From Bacteroidetes bacterium GWF2_43_63 (GTDB lineage Bacteria; Bacteroidota; Bacteroidia; Bacteroidales; DTU049), in NCBI GenBank assembly GCA_001769275.1, contig MEOQ01000018.1, positions 1 to 64,000 of the forward strand: a stretch of 64,000 nt of DNA, given 5' to 3'. The notes below the pieces were generated by a model. It did not search any database, was not told the origin of the DNA, and saw nothing but the letters and a program-made list of their open reading frames with translations. Positions 43,678 through 50,801 of this stretch are shown here, piece by piece. Within the stretch, counting starts at the first letter, position 1. Each line of letters opens with the position of its first letter. The position numbers were made by a program, and so were the translations under genes.

Positions 43678-45108
43678 TTATTTAAGTGTGATACGAAAAA
43701 CAGAAATGTAAGCGGTTGGCCGCGAAGCAGCATTCTGCAATACTTCCGGGATGATCAAAGTCAATCCATCTTGAGAAAATGACGTTTTGATTTTCTCTTT
43801 CGAACCGAGCATTGTCACTTTATATTTTTTCTTTTCGGTGATGCACGGCAACGACAGAGATTTTCCCGGCCAATACAAAGCAAAAACGTACAAATATTTT
43901 CCGTCTTTTGATTGTGTAAAACGCACATGATTGCCCTCTTTAAACTGTTTCCAGGGGCGGCTTCCGTAAATAGCACTTTCATTCACCGACATCCACTTTC
44001 CGATTTCATACAATGTAAGAATCGCTTTATTTTCGAAAGTTCCCTGCGCTGTAGGGGCAACATTCAATAAAAAGTTTCCGCCTTTTGAAACAACATCAAT
44101 CATCATTGCAATTAATAATTCCGCTGACTTATATTCTGCATTTGGAACATAGCCCCAGTTCGAAGTCATAGTCATGCAGGTCTCGAAAGGATACGACAAA
44201 ATGGAATTGGGAACACTTTGTTCAGGCGTTCGATAATCTTCAAAAGGGCCATGAACAGTGCGGTCCACTATAAGAATGCCCGGCTGATTTTCGCGAGCCA
44301 TGGCAGCAATGCGAGGCATATCAATGTCCTGTTCGTACTTCGGAATGTTGTAGCCCCATGAGCGCACTTCTTCGTTGATTGTGGAATCAGGACGCACCCA
44401 GCCACCGTCGAGCCAGAGTATATCAAGCTTTCCGTATTCCGTTGTCAGCTCTTCAATCTGATTGAACGTGTAATTCTGAAATTCTTTCCAGCGACCGGGA
44501 TATTTGCGTGTGTCGTAATTGCAGTTTCTGTCGGGCGTTGCCAGAAGCGGCGTCCAGTAAGATGGACAATGCCAGTCGGGTTTCGAGAAATAAGCACCTA
44601 CCATGAAACCTTTGTTGCGGAATGCTTCGAAAACATACTTAGCCACATTGGCTTTGGGATTGCTGTTGAAAGGACTTTCGCCAGATGTGATTTTAAAATC
44701 GGTTTGTTTTGTATCGAACATACAAAAGCCATCATGATGTTTTGTCGTAAACACAACATACTTCATCCCGGCTTTCTGAGCTACTTCAGCCCATGCATCC
44801 GGATTAAACTGCTGAGGATTGAATTTCTTAATCTGATTAAAATAATGATTTTTGTAATCGATGTAATCCATGCCGTTGCGACTCTGAAAGTCCTGATCTT
44901 CCGAACACAATCCCCATGACTCTACCACGCCAAGTTGAGAATACAAGCCCCAATGCATAAGCAAGCCGAATTTCATATCCAGCCAATTCTCCAGCTTTTG
45001 TTTCACCAGAGTGTCAGTGGGTGGTACGTAGGTTCCAACCTGTCCCATGACGAAATAAAAATTACAAAAAAGAGAAACAAATATTAAAATTTTCAAGAGG
45101 AAATGCAT
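43678..45108 (-). CDS. Secreted alpha-L-fucosidase (GH29)
   Basis: A signal peptide ends FVMGQ. The 476-residue protein carries GH29 motifs: KFGLLMHWGLYS, TTKHHDGFCMFDT, the catalytic nucleophile Asp234 in LDILWLDGGW, and LLNVAPTAQGTF, followed by a C-terminal beta domain. GH29 enzymes release L-fucose from glycans. The gene is the first of a two-gene unit with GH3. A TATTTTTG box on the minus strand at 45126-45133 lies just upstream. Confidence 0.95.
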   Translation of the reverse strand: MHFLLKILIFVSLFCNFYFVMGQVGTYVPPTDTLVKQKLENWLDMKFGLLMHWGLYSQLGVVESWGLCSEDQDFQSRNGMDYIDYKNHYFNQIKKFNPQQFNPDAWAEVAQKAGMKYVVFTTKHHDGFCMFDTKQTDFKITSGESPFNSNPKANVAKYVFEAFRNKGFMVGAYFSKPDWHCPSYWTPLLATPDRNCNYDTRKYPGRWKEFQNYTFNQIEELTTEYGKLDILWLDGGWVRPDSTINEEVRSWGYNIPKYEQDIDMPRIAAMARENQPGILIVDRTVHGPFEDYRTPEQSVPNSILSYPFETCMTMTSNWGYVPNAEYKSAELLIAMMIDVVSKGGNFLLNVAPTAQGTFENKAILTLYEIGKWMSVNESAIYGSRPWKQFKEGNHVRFTQSKDGKYLYVFALYWPGKSLSLPCITEKKKYKVTMLGSKEKIKTSFSQDGLTLIIPEVLQNAASRPTAYISVFRITLK

Positions 45109-45125
45109 AACTTATAATGTTTCAG

Positions 45126-45133
45126 CAAAAATA
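45126..45133 (-). promoter_or_regulatory. -7 box of the GH29/GH3 unit
   Basis: TATTTTTG on the minus strand, TAnnTTTG match, 17 bases before the ATG at 45108. It overlaps the start of the upstream terminator A run. Confidence 0.4.
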
Positions 45134-45162
45134 TAAAAAAAATGCAGCCCGTAATGGACTGC
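45133..45162 (-). terminator. Terminator of the 156-aa lipoprotein gene
   Basis: On the minus strand GCAGTCC, loop ATTAC, GGGCTGC (one G-T pair) followed by a long T run. It lies 28 bases after the stop at 45190. Confidence 0.7.
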
Positions 45163-45189
45163 ACTAATTAATAAACATTTTGTCTGTTA

Positions 45190-45660
45190 TTAATGCTCAA
45201 TATAAGAAATTTTAAAAACACCGTTTGAAACACTGATAACTTCACTGGAGGAAAATTCTTCAAGGCTTGCAGTAAATGTACCTTCAATAATATTGTTGGT
45301 TTGATCATGCTTGGAGACAACAATTGATCCAGTTCCTGGCCAATAAGATTCCGCTCCTGAATCCCAATACACAGCTTCTTCACTTCCAGATGTAACTGTA
45401 ACGGTTCCTGTTGGTACATCATACGATAAAATCACCTGTATTGATCCGGCTGCGTTTGACCCACCAATCTGCAGAAACCCCATTGTCATCTGAGCAAGTG
45501 GCATAGACGCGGTAAATTGTATGCCGTCAATTTTTGCAGATAATACATTGGTGTAGGTCGTTGTCGGAGTAACAACTTCGTCGTCGTCCTTTTTGCAGCC
45601 GCTCAGCATCAAAGACGATGACACAATCATCAAAACAAAAAACTTCATAACTGATTTCAT
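45190..45660 (-). CDS. Surface-type lipoprotein of unknown function, 156 aa
   Basis: The lipobox LSGC is followed by KKDDDE, a Lys-Asp-Asp type sequence that fits the lipoprotein export signal described for Bacteroidota, so the protein is probably on the cell surface. The body is a beta-rich domain: NVLSAKIDGIQFTASMPLAQ, GSIQVILSYDVPTGTVTVT and NNIIEGTFTASLEEFSSSE, the pattern of DUF6252-like lipoproteins. The latter assignment is tentative. It is monocistronic with its own -7 box (TATATTTG, minus strand, 45689-45696) and terminator. Confidence 0.8.
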   Translation of the reverse strand: MKSVMKFFVLMIVSSSLMLSGCKKDDDEVVTPTTTYTNVLSAKIDGIQFTASMPLAQMTMGFLQIGGSNAAGSIQVILSYDVPTGTVTVTSGSEEAVYWDSGAESYWPGTGSIVVSKHDQTNNIIEGTFTASLEEFSSSEVISVSNGVFKISYIEH

Positions 45661-45688
45661 AATGCAGGATTTATTGGTTAATTATCAG

Positions 45689-45696
45689 CAAATATA
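45689..45696 (-). promoter_or_regulatory. -7 box of the 156-aa lipoprotein gene
   Basis: TATATTTG on the minus strand, TAnnTTTG match, 28 bases before the ATG. Confidence 0.5.
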
Positions 45697-45820
45697 GTAT
45701 ATTTTAATTTTTACTATTAACTTTTTTATATAATATTTTATATACAATAAATTGCATGTGTATGTCAAAAACCTGTTGTTTTTTTACAAACAAGAACAAA
45801 ACCCAACAAAAAAAACAATC

Positions 45821-46816
45821 CTACTTCTCGTAAAAAACTGTACGCAGCAAGGTCTGACCGACAACTTTCAGCGTATTGCGATCGATCTGACTCATATCAT
45901 CTTTCAGAGTGTGCCAGTAAGGATAAAATCCAGTCTTCGAATTATTGACCTGATGAATGATGTCAATCGTAGGAATGTTCGCATATTTATTCACGTAATA
46001 ATGATCATCCATAATCGGATTGGACTCCGCATTCAGAAAGAAATTTGAATAGCCAAGATCATGCGCATGATTCCAGACTTTAGTAACCACACCAGGCGCA
46101 TATCGCTGTGAAAATCCTTCTCGATAGAAAGATGCAAATGGAGCTCCTACCATGTCGAGCAGAATTCCATATCGTGCATTGTAGCCCGGTTTATGCGGAT
46201 TCTTGCTCCAATACTGTGATCCAAGTCCCCAGGTGTCTTCCTTTTCCTGACCTTGCGCGTCTTTGGGCTCGCCGAAATCTTCAACATCCCAGAAAAATAT
46301 ATCGACACCAATCGGCGGATTATTGGTTTTCAAAAGACGCGCAATTTCAAGCAACACTCCAACGCCCGATGCTCCGTCATTGGCGCCGGGAATGGGTTTG
46401 CTGTGATTGGCCGGATCCGGATCATAATCTGCAAACGGACGTGAATCCCAATGTGAAGAGAGCATTATACGCACAGATGCGCCGGGGTTAATACTTCCGA
46501 TAATGTTGTATCCGGAAATAACCGTATTGTTATAAGTCCGCACTGTAATATTCTGCACTGTAGTTTCAGCACCATGACGTTTCAATTCAGACACAAGCCA
46601 GTCGCGGCAAGCCAGATGTGCTTTGCTGCCGGGAACGCGCGGACCAAACGACACTTGTTTGTCAACAAATGCATAGGCGCTGTCTGCATTGAACTCAGGC
46701 ACTTTTATGGTTTCCGCTACTGTTGAATCTTTCGCGTCACCATCTTTCTTTTTACCGTTCCCGCATGCACTAAGCATTGCAACTATTACAGTCAGTATCA
46801 GGATTTTTGTTTTCAT
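45821..46816 (-). CDS. M28-family lipoprotein, probable glutaminyl-peptide cyclase
   Basis: A lipoprotein signal (MKTKILILTVIVAMLSAC) precedes an M28-fold domain. Metal and active-site positions: Asp124 in SHWDSRPFAD, Asp147 in GANDGASG, Glu179-Asp180 in FWDVEDFGE, Asp221 in LLDMVG and His302 in YPYWHTLKDD. The HxDS, LLDxxG and WHTxxDD combination is that of type II glutaminyl cyclases, which turn N-terminal Gln into pyroglutamate, more than of aminopeptidases. Bacteroidota use such enzymes on exported proteins that start with Gln after signal cleavage, and many neighbours in this window are of that kind. An aminopeptidase activity cannot be excluded. Confidence 0.82.
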   Translation of the reverse strand: MKTKILILTVIVAMLSACGNGKKKDGDAKDSTVAETIKVPEFNADSAYAFVDKQVSFGPRVPGSKAHLACRDWLVSELKRHGAETTVQNITVRTYNNTVISGYNIIGSINPGASVRIMLSSHWDSRPFADYDPDPANHSKPIPGANDGASGVGVLLEIARLLKTNNPPIGVDIFFWDVEDFGEPKDAQGQEKEDTWGLGSQYWSKNPHKPGYNARYGILLDMVGAPFASFYREGFSQRYAPGVVTKVWNHAHDLGYSNFFLNAESNPIMDDHYYVNKYANIPTIDIIHQVNNSKTGFYPYWHTLKDDMSQIDRNTLKVVGQTLLRTVFYEK

Positions 46817-46862
46817 TTCAATTTATTTGTTCAGACAAATTAATAACGAATCTGAAAGAGTT

Positions 46863-48335
46863 TTAGTTTTTAATCCACTCCGTTCCTTCCTTCGTGTCTT
46901 TAAGTTCCACGCCGGTTTTCTTAAGTTCATCGCGAATGAAATCAGACATGGCAAAGTTTTTATCCTGACGATATTTCAGTCGCAATTCAATGATCAGTTT
47001 CATCAAATCATCTTCAATTCCTTTTCCAGCAGCGGCTTCTGATCCCTCCTGCGTAAGTCCCAGAATATCTTCGATAAAATCTTTTCTGATTTTCAGTAAA
47101 GCCATTTTTTGTTCTTCCGACATTGAAGTTTGCTTTTCGGCTGCAGCATTGATGAATTTCACTGCATCGAAAAGGCTGGCAATAACCATTGGTGTATTCA
47201 AATCGTCGTTCATGGCATCGTAGCAATCTTTCGAAAGCTTGTTTTCATCGAATTCTCCGGCTACGGCAGGAACGATTGCGTCTAGCCGGTAAAATGCTTT
47301 CATCAATCGGTCGAATGCTTTGCCCGACGCTTGCAGCGCGGCGTTCGAGAAATCGACCGTGCCACGATAATGTGCCTGCAAAATGAAAAACCGAATCGTC
47401 ATCGGCGTATAGGCCTGTTCCAGCATAGGATGATTGCCAGTCAAAAATTCCTCGAGGGTTATGAAATTACCAAGCGACTTGCCCATTTTCTGACCGTTGA
47501 TGGTAATCATGTTGTTGTGTAACCAGTATTTCACCGGCTGAACACCGCTGGCAGCCATCGATTGTGCAATTTCGGATTCATGATGTGGAAACAATAAATC
47601 CATTCCACCGCCATGAATATCGAAAGGCGTTCCGAGATATTTCGCACCCATGGCTGAGCATTCCATATGCCAGCCCGGCACACCATCGCTCCAGGGCGAC
47701 TTCCAGCGCATGATATGCGTGGGCGAAGCTTTTTTCCAGATGGCAAAATCGGCCGAATTGCGTTTTTCCGATTGACCGTCAAGCTCGCGGGTGTTGCTTA
47801 AAAGCTCATCGACATTGCGACCGGAAAGAATACCATAGGGATATTTTTTGCTATAATTTTCAACATCAAAATATACAGAGCCTTCCGCTTCATAGGCCAT
47901 TCCGTTGTCGAGAATTTTCTGCACCATGTCAATCTGCTCAGGTATATGTCCCGATGCGTGTGGCTCAATAGAAGGATTCAGTACATTGAGCTTATCCATG
48001 TAGTAATGATAGCGGTTGGTATAATACTGCACCACTTCCATGGGCTCGAGCTGATCGAGTTTTGCTTTTTTTTCAATTTTGTCTTCACCTTCATCAGCAT
48101 CATTTTCGAGATGGCCCACATCGGTGATGTTGCGCACATAGCGCACTTTGTAGCCAAGGTGCTGTAAATAGCGAAAAACCACATCAAAGGTAATGGCCGG
48201 ACGCGCGTGACCCAAATGCGGATCTCCATACACAGTAGGCCCGCACACATACATACCTGCGAAAGGCGGGTTGATGGGAATAAAATCTTCTTTCTTTCGC
48301 GTGAGCGAGTTGTAAACTTTCAGCGGATGTTCCAT
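46863..48335 (-). CDS. cysS: Cysteinyl-tRNA synthetase
   Basis: The enzyme charges tRNA-Cys. The 490-residue product shows the Cys31 zinc ligand in YVCGPTVYG, the HIGH-type motif HLGH at 40-43, WHMECSAM with further zinc ligands, HHESEIAQS and the KMSKS-type motif KMGKS. The ATG at 48335 matches family length; a longer frame to 48410 only reads spacer repeats and starts upstream of the promoter box. A DALR-like helical end follows ([12 protein letters not shown]). Confidence 0.97.
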   Translation of the reverse strand: MEHPLKVYNSLTRKKEDFIPINPPFAGMYVCGPTVYGDPHLGHARPAITFDVVFRYLQHLGYKVRYVRNITDVGHLENDADEGEDKIEKKAKLDQLEPMEVVQYYTNRYHYYMDKLNVLNPSIEPHASGHIPEQIDMVQKILDNGMAYEAEGSVYFDVENYSKKYPYGILSGRNVDELLSNTRELDGQSEKRNSADFAIWKKASPTHIMRWKSPWSDGVPGWHMECSAMGAKYLGTPFDIHGGGMDLLFPHHESEIAQSMAASGVQPVKYWLHNNMITINGQKMGKSLGNFITLEEFLTGNHPMLEQAYTPMTIRFFILQAHYRGTVDFSNAALQASGKAFDRLMKAFYRLDAIVPAVAGEFDENKLSKDCYDAMNDDLNTPMVIASLFDAVKFINAAAEKQTSMSEEQKMALLKIRKDFIEDILGLTQEGSEAAAGKGIEDDLMKLIIELRLKYRQDKNFAMSDFIRDELKKTGVELKDTKEGTEWIKN

Positions 48336-48352
48336 GATGAAATGAGTTGCTG

Positions 48353-48360
48353 CAAAATTA
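48353..48360 (-). promoter_or_regulatory. -7 box of cysS
   Basis: TAATTTTG on the minus strand, TAnnTTTG match, 17 bases before the ATG at 48335. Confidence 0.5.
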
Positions 48361-48540
48361 ATGAAATTTCGGAAGTCTGGCTGTTTTGCCACAAAGGCAC
48401 AAAGACACAAAAAAATGCTGATTTGATTTAATGAAAAAGGTCTATTCAGGTTTTCTACGACACCCAGTCCCGGAATTTATCGACCATAGAATTTAATTAT
48501 TAGTGCTGAAGAAATTTCACTTACTGGAATTTCATTTTCA

Positions 48541-48641
48541 CTTCGACAAAGCTTACCCCACCATTGACACTTCGACGAAGTTTATCCCGCTGTTCGTGCT
48601 TCGACGGAGTTTACCCTGCTGTCGACTCTTCGACTCCGCTC
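48541..48641. repeat. 29-nt tandem array, CTTCGAC family
   Basis: CTTCGAC begins at 48541, 48570, 48599 and 48628, an exact 29-base period; each unit then reads (A/G)AAG(C/T)TTA(C/T)CCC-like sequence. The fourth unit merges into a CTCCGCTC segment that leads to the 21-nt array. Confidence 0.75.
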
Positions 48642-48725
48642 AGAGTGACAGTAGCAGGGCTCAGTATGACAGCGGCGGTGCTCAAAGTGACAGAAGCAGA
48701 GCTCAGGATGACAGCGGCAGGGCTC
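48642..48725. repeat. 21-nt tandem array, GTGACAG family
   Basis: Four units at 48642, 48663, 48684 and 48705, each of the form A(G/A)(A/T/G)(G/A)TGACAG followed by AGCAGGGCTC-like sequence. Period 21 is exact. Confidence 0.78.
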
Positions 48726-48796
48726 AGTGAGTTAACTACATTAACAGGATACAAAGTCTGCAAATAAAAAAATCCAATTTTTTGACTGTAAAAACA

Positions 48797-48842
48797 AAAA
48801 CACTTCGTAATAATTGATTCAATTAATTACAAAGTGTTTTTT
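48797..48842 (-). terminator. Terminator downstream of tRNA-Arg
   Basis: AAAACACTT (48797-48805) pairs with AAGTGTTTT (48832-48840), with further A/T pairing inside; on the minus strand a T-rich tract follows. It lies 85 bases after the tRNA 3' end. Confidence 0.55.
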
Positions 48843-48859
48843 GTGACTCCGAAGGGATT
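48843..48859. repeat. 17-nt copy of the tRNA-Arg 3' end
   Basis: GTGACTCCGAAGGGATT is identical to 48925-48941, which covers the 3' acceptor strand of the tRNA and the two bases after it. Such partial copies next to a tRNA are typical of an integrase attachment-site scar, though no mobile gene lies between them. Confidence 0.5.
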
Positions 48860-48876
48860 TCTGCCAGCTGGCGGAT

Positions 48877-48903
48877 AAACTTCTCATCCATTCGGAGAAG
48901 TTT
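48877..48903. repeat. 8-bp hairpin next to tRNA-Arg
   Basis: AAACTTCT (48877-48884) and AGAAGTTT (48896-48903) are perfect complements; a GCCAGCTGGC palindrome lies just before at 48863-48872. Role unknown. Confidence 0.45.
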
Positions 48904-48926
48904 TGTTGTAAAAGTAGCTTAAGAGT

Positions 48927-48999
48927 GACTCCGAAGGGATTCGAACCCCCAACCAACAGAACCGGAATCTGCCATTCTATCCAATTGAACTACGGAGCC
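48927..48999 (-). tRNA. tRNA-Arg (anticodon CCG)
   Basis: On the minus strand: acceptor GGCTCCG pairing with CGGAGTC (one G-T), a D arm with GTTCAATTGGATA, anticodon stem GCAGA/TCTGT with loop TTCCGGT (anticodon CCG, reading CGG), and a T arm with GGGGGTTCGAATCCC. 73 bases without encoded CCA. It is flanked by a partial copy of its own 3' end. Confidence 0.95.
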
Positions 49000-49091
49000 G
49001 TAATGCAGTGCAAAGATACGATTATTTATTTGCCGTAGAAACCGAGGCCTGAACCTCTAGCTGAATTTTCGCTCACAACCAAAGTCCTGTC

Positions 49092-49601
49092 TTATTTTGG
49101 CAAAGGTGAATCATAGGGCTTCCACTTCTCCACCTTCGGCGAGATCTTTTCGTTTTCGGAAAAAGTTTCTGCTTTATAATCAACGCAGATCCCAGCATAC
49201 ATGGCATCTTCGGAAAAATCATATACGACAATGTAGTTGTTCGGTCCACAGTCATGCGGCTTGCAGCCCTCCGCTGTGAAAATATTCTTTGCGTATTCCA
49301 TGGGCATGAGGGTTGTCCAGTCGTCTTTGATCAATTTAAAATTTTCAGTTCCAATCAGCTTTTCGAGCCGCTCCGAAAATATTTTCTTTTCGAAAAGGTG
49401 AACTTCATCTGCATATTTCCCATCGTATTTTTTGAGGAAATCAAGATTTGTTTCTTCGTTCTGTTGCGCCGATGAATTTTCACTTGTCTGGTTTTTCTGA
49501 TCAGAATCAGTGTTGTCGGATTTGCCTAACTGACTGCAGGAAGCAATCAAAATAAAAAGCACAATGCCACACGTTGTAAGAATTCGTTTTTTCAGTTTCA
49601 T
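49092..49601 (-). CDS. Lipoprotein of unknown function, 169 aa
   Basis: From the ATG at 49601 the product starts with a lipoprotein signal (CGIVLFILIASC), a Ser/Asp/Gln-rich linker (SDNTDSDQKNQTSENSSAQQ) and a domain with a pair of Cys in EGCKPHDCGPNNYIVVYDF. The pattern FTAEGCKPHDC resembles small inhibitor-like or YsiG/Ivy-style lysozyme-inhibitor folds, but this is only an impression. A longer frame to 49679 adds a leader that would precede the signal. No operon partner. Confidence 0.7.
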   Translation of the reverse strand: MKLKKRILTTCGIVLFILIASCSQLGKSDNTDSDQKNQTSENSSAQQNEETNLDFLKKYDGKYADEVHLFEKKIFSERLEKLIGTENFKLIKDDWTTLMPMEYAKNIFTAEGCKPHDCGPNNYIVVYDFSEDAMYAGICVDYKAETFSENEKISPKVEKWKPYDSPLPK

Positions 49602-49768
49602 GTTCCGTATTATTGAATTAGACCTGATGAAAATTATTAAAACAGAAAAATCTGAATCAGTAAAAATACAAAAATCCAATCAACTACTTTTCTGATGGAT
49701 TTGCATTTTAACATTTACCGGAACAATTATTGTTGCAAAGCGGCTTCGTTTTTTAAAACCTCTGCGTT

Positions 49769-50575
49769 ATGTTTACAAGACTTTTTGCCAAAGCATTGTC
49801 CCTTCTGGGCTTCATGATTGGATTCACCTCTGAAGTACTGGCCCAATACGGAGCTCCGGTATATTTCTTTACGGTGAAAGGCAGTGTGAAGGACATTGAA
49901 TGCCAGAATCCGGTGAAAAATGCCAAAGTAAAACTGGTCGATCGCAATGGCAATACCGAATATGATGCAGTAACCGATAGCCTTGGCAATTTTACAATTT
50001 TTCAGGAATCAGAAGGATACTATCCGGAATATCAGATCAGAATTGAAGATCCCGACGGCAAAGCCAATGGTCTATTTAAAGATATTGAAGGCCCTCTGGA
50101 TGCGAAAAAATTCCGTAAGACCTGGAACCATAATTCAGACACCATGCCTGGCGATATTTATTTTGTCAAATACATTTCGGGCAATCCATGTAAAAATGAG
50201 CCCGTCGTTGATGAACCCGATACTGCCAAAGAACCGGATCCCGAACCAGAAGTCATTGCGCAGGACAGCGCGGTGCTGCCTCAGGAAGAGCCAGTAGTGC
50301 CACCTTCTGCAACTGAAGAATATTTTACCAATGTGAATCTGTATCCAAATCCGAATTCAGGCCGTTTTGCCATTGAGTTTACCGCAATGAATCAGGCAGC
50401 AACTGATGTTTATATTTTCTCTTCCGACGGAGCATTAATCTACAATATGAGTCAATATGCACAGAAAGGCGCTAATCATTTCGATCTGGAAATAGAAGGT
50501 TTGGCACCGGGCACGTATTATATTCAATTGCATTGCTTCGGAAACGACTTTACGAAAACGTTTGTGGTGCAGTGA
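49769..50575 (+). CDS. T9SS protein with CarboxypepD-like domain
   Basis: The 268-residue protein has a signal peptide (SLLGFMIGFTSEVLAQ), a beta-sandwich domain of the carboxypeptidase-regulatory type (FFTVKGSVKDIECQNPVKNA, VTDSLGNFTIFQES, about 25-125), a Pro/Glu/Asp-rich linker (about 150-185) and a type A sorting domain (NVNLYPNPNSGRFAIEF to the end). Its N-terminal half with YGAPVYFFTVKG resembles small lipoproteins found beside certain radical SAM maturases, but no such maturase lies near and no lipobox is present. It is probably secreted to the surface. Confidence 0.85.
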   Translation: MFTRLFAKALSLLGFMIGFTSEVLAQYGAPVYFFTVKGSVKDIECQNPVKNAKVKLVDRNGNTEYDAVTDSLGNFTIFQESEGYYPEYQIRIEDPDGKANGLFKDIEGPLDAKKFRKTWNHNSDTMPGDIYFVKYISGNPCKNEPVVDEPDTAKEPDPEPEVIAQDSAVLPQEEPVVPPSATEEYFTNVNLYPNPNSGRFAIEFTAMNQAATDVYIFSSDGALIYNMSQYAQKGANHFDLEIEGLAPGTYYIQLHCFGNDFTKTFVVQ

Positions 50576-50801
50576 TGCAGACGTCACAACGCACAGAGCA
50601 TAGGGCATGCGGCTGCGGCGCTTTGCAAGTAGAAAGTCATCAAGTTATCAGGTTCATAAAGGAGACATTTGTGCAATGCAAAAGGCACAACGTTCATGGT
50701 CTCCTCTTATCTGATGGATATAGCAAGATAAATCTTAATCGTCATTTTTTTAACTTTACAACTTTTATAGGGCGCGCGTCTCCTGACGCGTGACCAACAT
50801 T
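50576..50801. repeat. Repeat spacer between convergent genes
   Basis: It contains AAGTAGAAAGTCATCAAGTT with a CATAAAGG word (50628-50665, family of 16635) and the second perfect copy of the 26-nt repeat at 50770-50795. No gene. Confidence 0.55.
50770..50795. repeat. 26-nt GC-rich repeat, intact copy 2
   Basis: Identical at all 26 positions to 16959-16984, 34 kb away; the core forms a 6-bp hairpin with a TCCT loop. It ends 6 bases before the stop codon of the giant T9SS gene. Confidence 0.75.

Larger units (their letters stand above)
48361..48796. repeat. Gene-free spacer with two nested tandem arrays
   Basis: The spacer between cysS and the tRNA contains the word CCACAAAGGCACAAAGACAC near 48390 (family of the 16800-17160 spacer), a 29-nt array from 48541 and a 21-nt array at 48642-48725. 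Two open plus-strand frames run through the arrays but have no start context and translate only the repeats. Confidence 0.6.

Noticed and set aside
48541-48725. CRISPR array
   Set aside because: The units are contiguous tandem repeats with no unique spacers and no cas genes nearby.
48503-48767. Plus-strand open frames over the tandem arrays
   Set aside because: The protein is only the translated 29- and 21-nt repeats, with no start site or promoter.
48541-48859. Integrated mobile element at tRNA-Arg
   Set aside because: Only a short partial tRNA copy is present; there is no integrase, transposase or cargo gene in the gap.
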